Below, in pieces: positions 28,961 through 38,500 of a stretch of 64,000 nucleotides of DNA. The notes under the pieces are model-generated. The model was not told where the DNA came from and made no database searches. It was given only the letters and a program-made list of their open reading frames with translations. Positions within the stretch are counted from its first letter, which is position 1. Each line of letters begins with the position of its first letter. The position numbers and the translations under genes are program-made. The DNA lies in assembly GCA_016872915.1 (NCBI GenBank), contig VGYQ01000002.1, positions 1 to 64,000 on the forward strand. Reading direction: 5' to 3'. Source of the stretch: Planctomycetota bacterium (GTDB lineage Bacteria > Planctomycetota > Phycisphaerae > Phycisphaerales > SM1A02).

Positions 28961-29559
28961 GTACGGCTGCAGGCAGCAAGCATGTGCTTCTCGCGCAGTA
29001 CATGGCGCTGAGTCCGCTCATGCGCTACGCGCTCGCCGGAATCTTGGCCCTCGTCCTATGGCTCTTTCTTGAGGACTACTGTTGGGCACCAGCCCGCAAG
29101 TGGTCGAATGAATGCACACAGATCGAGGACAACTTGGAGCGCTGCAGCGAGCTCCGGTCGAACCTTTCCGATTATGTAAAGAGCAGTGCGGTGACGTACG
29201 GAACGGTCGCGATTCCGACGGACATCCCGACAACTCGCGAGGGAATCTCGAAGAGCGTCGATGAGATTCTTCGGAAGAATGGAGTCGCCAAGTTCGGCTA
29301 CGAAGAGATTGGTGGTGGGAAAATGCCATCGGGCGCCTTCATAAAGTCCGTTGGGACCAATCGCGTGGAGCGCTGCCGTGGAGAGTTTCAAGTCGAAACG
29401 ACAGCTGAAGTGCTTACAAAACTCACTCGCGATCTCGAGCAATCAGACTCGATCGATGCCATTGCGAGCATCACGATCCGACGCAACAAGGATGACAAGG
29501 CAAAGTTGACCGTGGACCTTGTGGTCGAGGGGTGGGCAAATGCCGGAGGTCCCAAGTGA
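28957..29559 (+). CDS. gspM: GspM/PilO-like T2SS protein
   Basis: Short cytoplasmic N-terminus, one TM (MRYALAGILALVLWLFLEDY), coiled segment, ferredoxin-like periplasmic domain; ATGA overlap. Confidence 0.65.
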   Translation: MSTAAGSKHVLLAQYMALSPLMRYALAGILALVLWLFLEDYCWAPARKWSNECTQIEDNLERCSELRSNLSDYVKSSAVTYGTVAIPTDIPTTREGISKSVDEILRKNGVAKFGYEEIGGGKMPSGAFIKSVGTNRVERCRGEFQVETTAEVLTKLTRDLEQSDSIDAIASITIRRNKDDKAKLTVDLVVEGWANAGGPK

Positions 29560-30545
29560 CACCGCAGTACCGCATCGAGTGGACGCGGGCTGGCTGGTCA
29601 CTCGGCATCAGTGCCGTGTCGGTGGCGACATTGGTTTGGCTGGGTGCCTCGGCGCTCATTCCGATTTTTGCAACGCTGCGCACATCTGGAAGTGCCGACA
29701 ATCTTGACGAGCCACTCAAGAAGCCGCTGCAAGAGCATGACGAGCTGATGCAGAGGTCGATCGATCGATTTGTCGGCCGAAGCCTTTTTGATCGAGTGCC
29801 AACAGACTGGCCACGGCCTGCACCCGTCCAGCGTGCTGCGCCAGTCGTTGCTCGCACGGAACCACCACCGCCGCCACCGCCACCGCCACCACAGCGGATT
29901 TACGGGGGGCCAAAGCCTCTAGCAATCATCGGTGACTCAGTGATCTTCGATGGATCAGCCGAGCCCGTGCGGGTCGGGGCGACCTTTGGGGATGTAAAGG
30001 TCCTCCGTGTTGTGCTGCCATACAGCGTGGTGGTCTTGTGGGACCGCGGCGAACACACCGTGCCTCTCTTCGCAAGTGATCCAACCCTCTGGCAAAGTGA
30101 AGCACCCACACAGGATGCCTTTCGGTCTCCAACATGGACGGCACCGGCAGATCGCGTGAGTGAGCCGCAATGGGGCGATGGATCCCTGAACAGACCGCGC
30201 ACTTTCGCCTCACCTGATGCCCGCGCAAGCCTGCCATCGGGCGCAGTTTCCGCCCCAGAAATACCTGAGCCACAACCCGCCGACAACGGATCTTCGCCAC
30301 AACCGGCGCCCGAAGTGCCTGCGCCCGCCACAGCGCCTCAGGGCATGCCACCGCCCCTGACTCAGATTCAAGTCCAGAGCATGTCGCGCCCCCAGGTCGT
30401 TGCCGCGCTTGCACGCACCATGGCCGCGCGGGCGCAACCAAACCTCGACCAAGCGACGCAGCAAAGGCTCCAGCGTGAATTGGAGATGCTCCGTGCCCGC
30501 CAAAGCGCACTCCCGCAGATAGATCAGGGTCGAAACCAGCAATGA
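29556..30545 (+). CDS. gspC: GspC-like inner membrane protein with poly-Pro linker and C-terminal helical module
   Basis: N-terminal TM (LGISAVSVATLVWLGASALIPIF), EPPPPPPPPPPQ linker, HR-like domain (PLAIIGDSVIFDGSAEPVRVGATFGDVKVLRVVLPYSVVVLW); GTGA overlap; immediately before gspD. Confidence 0.65.
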   Translation: MTPQYRIEWTRAGWSLGISAVSVATLVWLGASALIPIFATLRTSGSADNLDEPLKKPLQEHDELMQRSIDRFVGRSLFDRVPTDWPRPAPVQRAAPVVARTEPPPPPPPPPPQRIYGGPKPLAIIGDSVIFDGSAEPVRVGATFGDVKVLRVVLPYSVVVLWDRGEHTVPLFASDPTLWQSEAPTQDAFRSPTWTAPADRVSEPQWGDGSLNRPRTFASPDARASLPSGAVSAPEIPEPQPADNGSSPQPAPEVPAPATAPQGMPPPLTQIQVQSMSRPQVVAALARTMAARAQPNLDQATQQRLQRELEMLRARQSALPQIDQGRNQQ

Positions 30546-33500
30546 ATTGCCCTCAGTCGCGTTCCAATGGAGACACCATGACTCGTATCCACCAACCTCC
30601 TCATGCAACGGCTGATCGGTCGTCGACGCGGTGTCCGCGATCAGAGACTTTTGGTGGATGTCTCTGCATGATCGTTGTCACCGCGCTTGCCTTTATCGGA
30701 AGCCAACCTGCTTTCGGGCAGACACCTCGGGGAGTGAGCCCAGCAACCCAGCCGAGCGCACCGCCACAGCCGGTCGATCCACCGCCGCCCGACATCGCGC
30801 CACCCCCAGCAGCGATTCCCATTGTCACGCCTGCGCCAACCGTTCCCGCTGGAGTATCTGGTGGAACGCCTAGTCAGCGCACATTGAATGCCCGTACGGC
30901 AGTTCCCGCCCCTGCTCTTGCACCCGAGCCAGTTCCAGTTCCAGCAGCGATTCCTGGGCAGCAGCCGCTGGACCCCGCTGCCGATGCAGGGCAGAACCCC
31001 GACTCTGACTTGCAGCAGCCCTCGCCCGGCGGCGACACCGCCACACAGTCCGGGATCATCGATCCTTGGGAGCCACCCGCACGACAAGGGCGACGCGATC
31101 GGCGTCCCACCGATCCAGAGGAGCGATCGGTGTTCGCGGTGAATGGTCGATCGGTCAAGGATCTCATTCCTCTGATCGTGTCATGGACGGGCAAACCGGT
31201 CATCCCAAAGGCTGACACGCTCGAGACCAAGAAGATCACCATCCTCAATGACAGACCCGTGACGCGCGTCGAAGCGCTCGAACTGATCTACCAAGCCCTG
31301 CGACTCAACGGCGTCGGGATCGTAGAGACTGACTCCCTCATCATGATCGATGATCTCGCGCAGGTGAACAAACTGCTGCCAAGCGTTGTGCTTGGACCAG
31401 AAGTCAATGTGCTCGAGCTTCTGGAAAACGGTCAGTATGTCATCAAGATCTTCCAGCTGAAGCACGCCCGCGCATCATCGGTCGAACAGCTCATCTCCGC
31501 ATCGAAACCTGACTACGCGCAAATCTCGACCGATGCGAGTTCCAACCAACTCGTTGTGGAGAGCGATGTGGGATACGCCAAGCGGGTCCAAGAAGTGATC
31601 CATCTTGTTGATGTGCCGCCATATGAAGACACGATCACTGAGACATTCCGCCTGAAGTTCGCTGATGCGACCGTCATTGCCGACGCCATCAATGTGGTGT
31701 TCGTGCCGAACAGCGCAGCGGGTGGCGGCGGTCGTGCCGCCCAGCCGCGACAGGGGAATCGGGCTGGGCAGAATCCGCAGCCGATCAATCCAGGAGGAGC
31801 GGCGGGTGGCGGTGATGCGCCCATACTGACCACGCAGGTTCTTGCCGCGACCAACTCGATCACTATTCGCACCACGCGCGAGATCATGGAGAACATCCGA
31901 TCGATGGTCCTTGAGTGGTGGGATGTCGCACCCGACCGAGGTGGCAGCATCTTCAAGTCCTACGATTTGGCTTATACAGATCCACTGAAGGTGAAGGAAT
32001 TGCTTGATGCGCTGCTCGGATCGGGCGGCGGCACAACACGCACGGGCGGGCAGCGGAACAACGCCCGAAACCTCGCTGTCCCCGGCGGTGGCGGAGGCGG
32101 CGACGCTGGTGGCGCGACTGCCGCGACGCAAGGAGTCTTCACGATCGAGGCGTACCCAGACTCCAACAGACTCGTGGTTGTCTCGAAGGCTCCCGACAAC
32201 TTCGTATGGCTGGACGCGCTCCTTGCGAAGATCGACACCCCGCTTGAGGCAGGAATGCCAGAGAACATCCCTCTGAAATATGCGAGCGCTGTGGATGTCG
32301 CACAACTCGTCAATATTCTGCTCGCCGAGAGTGGATCGGGTGGATCTCTTGAGGCACCCGCAGAGGGCTTGAACGCGGACTTCACTTCAACGCAGGGCGG
32401 TGATGTCGGAACGACACCCGGGGTGACGGGTACGACCGGCGGTAGTTCGACCAGCACACCGCGCGAGATTGAGTTCCCCTGGCAGGGCGGTGGCGGAGCC
32501 CGCGGCGGGAATCAGGACCAGCAGTCAGAAGTCAGCGCACTCATCGGCAAGAGTCGTGTGGTGCCAGTCGCGGAACAGAACTCGCTCCTTGTCTTGGCGC
32601 CGCCAGAGATCAAGGGCCAGATCAAGGACTTGATTACGAACCTCGATACGCCGGGGCGCCAAGTCATGATTGCAGCAATTCTTGCTGAAGTGCAACTTGG
32701 CGATCAGTTTGCCATGGGAATCCAGTTTGGTCCCGCCGGATCGATTTCGCCCTTGAACCCGAACAACGCAGTGGTCATCGGGGCTACGGGGGAAGGTGAA
32801 CGGCTGAGCTTCACAGGCGCCAAAGACAACATCTTTCCTTCGGTCTTGAACGTCTCAAACTTCAACTTCGGTGTGAATGCCACCGTCATCCTTCAGGCGT
32901 TGCAGCGCGACACATCCGTACGAATTCTTCAGCAGCCGCGCGTGTTCACCACGGAAAACGAAGAGGCTGTCTTCTTCACAGGACAGGATGTCCCCTTCCT
33001 GACTGGACAAACGACGGGTGGAGCGACCGGTGGCGGCACCACAAGCAGCTACGACCAGATCTCCGTTGGAATCGGGGTCAATGTGCGACCTCGTGTTACG
33101 CAGGATCGAAACGTCGCCATGGAGATCAACATCCTGCTATCCAGCATCAACACCACAAGTTCCCTGAACGTGGGTGGCAGCAACAACCCAGTGATTGACC
33201 GAAGGCAGACGCAGACTCGTGTCACTGTCAAGGACAAGCAGACCATCGTGCTCAGCGGGGTTCGACGAGAATCGGAGAACTTTGAAAAGAATGGATTCCC
33301 CGTCTTGGGACAGATTCCCATTCTCGACATCTTCTTCAGCAACCAGGATGACCAAAAAACCGTCGCTGAACTGCTCGTCTTCATTACGCCGACGGTGGTC
33401 ATCAATCCTGATGAGAACGACGGCAACTTCAACGCGGACGATCGAGAGCGGCTCGAGGTCTTCAGCAAGCCACTGAATGCCACAACCGAGGGGCTGGTGG

Positions 33501-33586
33501 AGCGAAACAGCCTGAATCTGCCTGAGAAAAGCGGCGAGCAGCCTGTTGATCCGATCGCGCCAATCGATCCGGCGAAGGGACCGTAA
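30542..33586 (+). CDS. gspD: Type II secretion secretin GspD with Gly-rich insertions
   Basis: KQTIVLSGVRRESENFEKNGFPVLGQIPILDIFFSNQDDQKTVAELLVFITPTVV secretin signature; repeated N-domains. Confidence 0.95.
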   Translation: MNCPQSRSNGDTMTRIHQPPHATADRSSTRCPRSETFGGCLCMIVVTALAFIGSQPAFGQTPRGVSPATQPSAPPQPVDPPPPDIAPPPAAIPIVTPAPTVPAGVSGGTPSQRTLNARTAVPAPALAPEPVPVPAAIPGQQPLDPAADAGQNPDSDLQQPSPGGDTATQSGIIDPWEPPARQGRRDRRPTDPEERSVFAVNGRSVKDLIPLIVSWTGKPVIPKADTLETKKITILNDRPVTRVEALELIYQALRLNGVGIVETDSLIMIDDLAQVNKLLPSVVLGPEVNVLELLENGQYVIKIFQLKHARASSVEQLISASKPDYAQISTDASSNQLVVESDVGYAKRVQEVIHLVDVPPYEDTITETFRLKFADATVIADAINVVFVPNSAAGGGGRAAQPRQGNRAGQNPQPINPGGAAGGGDAPILTTQVLAATNSITIRTTREIMENIRSMVLEWWDVAPDRGGSIFKSYDLAYTDPLKVKELLDALLGSGGGTTRTGGQRNNARNLAVPGGGGGGDAGGATAATQGVFTIEAYPDSNRLVVVSKAPDNFVWLDALLAKIDTPLEAGMPENIPLKYASAVDVAQLVNILLAESGSGGSLEAPAEGLNADFTSTQGGDVGTTPGVTGTTGGSSTSTPREIEFPWQGGGGARGGNQDQQSEVSALIGKSRVVPVAEQNSLLVLAPPEIKGQIKDLITNLDTPGRQVMIAAILAEVQLGDQFAMGIQFGPAGSISPLNPNNAVVIGATGEGERLSFTGAKDNIFPSVLNVSNFNFGVNATVILQALQRDTSVRILQQPRVFTTENEEAVFFTGQDVPFLTGQTTGGATGGGTTSSYDQISVGIGVNVRPRVTQDRNVAMEINILLSSINTTSSLNVGGSNNPVIDRRQTQTRVTVKDKQTIVLSGVRRESENFEKNGFPVLGQIPILDIFFSNQDDQKTVAELLVFITPTVVINPDENDGNFNADDRERLEVFSKPLNATTEGLVERNSLNLPEKSGEQPVDPIAPIDPAKGP

Positions 33587-33589
33587 GCG

Positions 33590-34786
33590 GTGCACCGCAC
33601 GGTGGTGCCCGCGCGATGTCGAGCGGTCGGATCTCTCGTGTTCGCATTCATGCCTGCCGTGCTCTTCGCTGCCGCATGCGGCGGTCCCCTTGGCGGCAGC
33701 AGGCCGCTTGTCGCAGCGGATGGAGAGGGTCCTCAGCGGACTGATGTTGGCACGAGAGAGCCTGCGCAGCTTGTGCTGGCGCGGCAATCCGCGGTGCGCT
33801 TTCGCCTTGTGCCACTGCAGACCTGTCCGAGCAACGGATTCACTCTGCCGATCGTGAGCCCCGACGGTGCGTACGCGGCCGTACAGTCGTTGGGCGCGGC
33901 GCGGTGGCAGACTCTGCTCGCCTCCTCGAACGAGCACGGTCTCGATGGTGGTCGTATCACCATGCATGATCTCACGAAGGGAACTTCTGCCGTGGTGCCT
34001 GGGGGCGAAGTGCTGCTCGGTCGTTCTGCCGATACACGGGGATGTCTGATCGAGTCACCGCGCCCTGATGGCTCACGCTGGATCGGTCTCGCGCCGTGGG
34101 ATGGTTCGGAGCCGCAGTGGTTGGTGCAGGACGAGCAGGTGAACGCCTTCGCATCGATCGGGCCGAAGGATCGGCTCGTGTGGTGCCGCCGAGCGCGCGA
34201 AGGCAACCAGTTTGATTTGGTGGTTCGGCACGCCGATGGCGAACAGGTGATCCCCGCACCAGAGGACGGCAATTGGCTCGCGCCACAGTTCACGGGCGAC
34301 GGGCGCTCTCTCGTGGTCTTGCGACTTCGCGATGGAGTCCTGAGCGCATGCTGCTTCGCCGTTGGTGACCGCGCCGCGGATCACCCTGAACGCGTGCTCG
34401 ACCTGTCCTGGCGCGCGACGGCACCGATGGCGTACCAGACGGTCGTCCCGCAGCGGATGGAACTGCTGGGTGGTGCGCAGTGGGCATTCTTTCATCCGCG
34501 CTTTCGCCGTGTTGGGCTGTGGGATGTCCAAAGCGGTCAGTCCAAGCTGTTTGGGACTGGCAGCGCGTCGATTGTCCAACTTGACGCGGAGCGGTTCCTG
34601 GTGGCAACCACCGATGGACTCGACATTGATTCTCTCACGATGGGCGATGCTCGCAGTGATGCGTCGCGACTGCTCGATGGTGTCTGGGTTCCGCTCCTGC
34701 GCCTTGCAGACGATCGCGCAGTCATCGCTCGCATGCGTGGAACGCAAGTCGACATCGCCCGCCTCGACTTGCTGCCACCAAACTGA
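33590..34786 (+). CDS. Exported TolB/WD40-like beta-propeller protein of unknown function
   Basis: Signal-like N-terminus SLVFAFMPAVLFAAACGG; repeated SPDG, LVWCRR, FTGDGRSLVVLRLRDG blades; 3 nt after gspD stop. Confidence 0.65.
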   Translation: MHRTVVPARCRAVGSLVFAFMPAVLFAAACGGPLGGSRPLVAADGEGPQRTDVGTREPAQLVLARQSAVRFRLVPLQTCPSNGFTLPIVSPDGAYAAVQSLGAARWQTLLASSNEHGLDGGRITMHDLTKGTSAVVPGGEVLLGRSADTRGCLIESPRPDGSRWIGLAPWDGSEPQWLVQDEQVNAFASIGPKDRLVWCRRAREGNQFDLVVRHADGEQVIPAPEDGNWLAPQFTGDGRSLVVLRLRDGVLSACCFAVGDRAADHPERVLDLSWRATAPMAYQTVVPQRMELLGGAQWAFFHPRFRRVGLWDVQSGQSKLFGTGSASIVQLDAERFLVATTDGLDIDSLTMGDARSDASRLLDGVWVPLLRLADDRAVIARMRGTQVDIARLDLLPPN

Positions 34787-34801
34787 CAGCAATCGGTTCT
34801 G

Positions 34802-34805
<4 letters not shown>
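34783..34805. terminator. Hairpin overlapping both convergent stop codons
   Basis: CTGACAG (34783-34789)-N9-CTGTCAG (34799-34805). Confidence 0.45.
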
Positions 34806-35401
<596 letters not shown>

Positions 35402-35545
35402 CAGGTGCGGAAGCACCACCCGCCGAAAGCGATCCTTCGCGGGAAAAGAAACTGGAGAATCCAAAAGAGTTGGGGTCATGATTGGGGCGCGTTGGAAGGA
35501 CGCCGCGGGAATATCCCCGCCCGACCGCAACATGTCAACTGCCAC

Positions 35546-38500
35546 CTATGGCAGCGAAACGGCGACGGTCGATTGAGGGCCGCCCAGCAGCAGCCATCCA
35601 TTGAGCGCACTTGCTCGGTCCAACTTTCCCTGAACGAAGTCCACCTGGTATGCAGCCCCAAGGAGTCGTGCACCCTCGCTCCACCCGAGCCGGTGCAGCA
35701 AGACCTGCGAGGTTCCGGGAGCGCCCATGCCGCGAGCCACTGCAGCACGCCCGAGTTGCTCCACCGCAAGCAAAGCCGAGGATTGAGCGACGACCCCATC
35801 CACCATGCGGTCTCCATGCAGGGCCGAGACTCCCCGCAGAGATCCATCGAGCGCAAACATGGCGACTCCCTCTGCACTCCACGTGATGACGAGATCGCCC
35901 GATCGCATCCAACGTCGAATCGATTCTCGTCCTCGCGCCGCTCCCGGCACCGAAAAGCGATCGGTCTGGAGACGTCCCGTGCTCCAATCCGTCGGAACAG
36001 TGCGATCCATCGTGTCTGTGGTGATGCATATGGGTCCAAGCACCTGACCCTCACCCGTGGCACGTACGCGGGAAGCGGTCGACTGCCACACGATTCCACT
36101 GAGCGGACCGAACGCATCCCACCGCCCAAGACCACGAATGGATCCGAACAGGACGACGCCAGGATTGACCGCACTCACCCATCGGATCTGATCATCCACA
36201 AGTTCGCATTCCGCCAACCGCTTGCCGGTCGCTCGGTCATAAAGGAAGACCGATGACTTGGGGGAGTCGAGCGTAGGGACGATGCCAGCGACAACGATCG
36301 CTGTCTCGGATGCATCAACCGCCAAAACTTCCGATAGACCTCCATCGCGCGCCCAAAGCAGTGTGCCATTCGACAGACTGATGCTGCCCATCCACCCGTC
36401 GTACCGCGTGACGATCAGATCGCTTGTCCCTTGCATCACTCGATGCAGCCCGGCACCCGTCATTGGACGGTCGGGAGCCAGAAAGAGTTCAAGGTTCTCG
36501 ATCGCCCATATCCCGGCACCGTCCCCGTCCACACGACGCAGCGAGCAGATGCCGCGGTCTGGCTGCTCGATGATGACTGCGCCTTTCCCCGAGGGAATCA
36601 CGAACGTCGCCTCCGAACGCAGTTCGACACGCCAACGCTCGACCAGTGCGGGGCCCTCGACACAAACGAGTGTGCCTTCATCCTGAAGGAACGCCTGCCC
36701 ATGGAGTGAACTCTGATCATGACCGATACCTGTCGGAACAAGCTTGCCCCGAAGCACGACCGCTTCCGGTGCGGCGCCGTTCGATGCAGTGACCGATGCG
36801 GACTCTGGCCGCGGCATCCCGTCGACGGTCCACCGTGCCCATTCCGGAACGTTGCGAAGTTCGGCAGACGCATCCCAATGGCTCGGCATGATGCCGCAAC
36901 ATCGCACGCGGTCAACCGCTTGCGCTCGAGCGAGATGCAGATCTGCGGAAGCGAACACTTCCATCGCACCGCGCAGAGTTGTCAGCAGCGTCTCTTCTTG
37001 ACCGCACACGATTGCTGCTTCCAAGGCACTCATGCAAGATGCAGCCGCGACAGCGGTGTCGCCCACACCGAGCTGAAGACGTGCCGCCTCAAGCCAAGCA
37101 CGCGCCGACCCCAGCGTCCCCGACTGCGCAGCGGCCCAGACGATCAGTTCATGGGTCGATCCTTTCGTCGGCATTGGCGTCGTCTCCCGAATCGGACCGC
37201 TTCGGCGAATCACCTCGCGCAAACGCGTGATGACCGCCTGCGAACTCGCGACCCTTCGAGTGCCATCTTCGCCATCTGCAACGACCATCGCACTCGACAT
37301 CTCCGTCGATGTCAGCACTTGCCGCCATGCGGCGACCGCCGCATCGATCCGCCCCGACTGCTCAAGCCAGTCGCCCTGCGCGAGAATCACAAGCGCACGA
37401 TCCGATGATCCACACGCAGATGCAGCCAACTGTGTGAAGAGAGCGTCCGAACCATCGCGCCCGAGTAGTCCGCTACGCGCCGCATCGATGAGAGCCCGGA
37501 TGAGTTGCGAACGGCGTTCAGGTTGATCGCCTGCAGCCACTATTGCAGCGGTGGCAGACTGTGTCGCGAGCCGAAGGGCAACAACATCCTTGTTTCGGAG
37601 CGCGAACTCCACGAGTCCCAGAAGAACATCCGGATCCGCCGGGCGGCGCACGATGGAGTCCGTCAGGATGCTGCGTGCGCGCGCCGGATCCATCAGGACC
37701 TCAATGGACTGATTGCCCACGGCCGTCGCGATGCCGTCACGGATCGTGACGAGCGCCGGTCCGCGCACGGGCAGCGTCAAGAGGCGGGCGCCGTTGGTGC
37801 CGTCGATCAGTGCAGTGCCTTCGGCCAGCGGAACGACCAGCGCGGATCGATTATCGGGAAGCCATCCAACCTCGACACGACCACGGATCGGCGACCGAGC
37901 GGTGGCCAACAACAGCGCGCCCTCATCACTCTCATCACGGAAGCGCCAAAGCGGTCGGCGGATATCGCTCACAGCGACTGCGGTGACCGAGTCTCCAACC
38001 AGAAAGAGTGTGTTTCCTTGGGCATCTGCAAGCACATATCGCACCGTATCGAGAATGGTGCCGCGGCCAATTGGAACGCTATCGATTTCATCACCCGTCG
38101 CCGCATCGAGCATGAGAAGCCGCTGACCGCCGGGCGCAATCAGAGCGATTCCACGCGAAGTCAGTGTCGGCCCACCCATCTCCCAGGGAGACACGTCGAG
38201 CAGCATGTCACGGATGGGAACGGGATCGCGCCGGACCCAACGCACGCGGCCATCCACTCCATCGAGACAAGCGACCGCACCTGCGCCGCTCGAAACGAAC
38301 ACCGTGTTGCCCACAGCGGTGGGCGTTGTGTACGGACGTGCCACCGCGGCGCGGATACCGGGTGCAACACCAACGGGAGTGATCCAACGGATAAGGCCCG
38401 AGCGAAGGTCGATACCGATTGCCGATGAGACGGTCTCGAGGCGCGATGTGACCTTGCGCCCCATCAGTACCACCGTATCTCCGGCAACCGTCGGAGCGCC

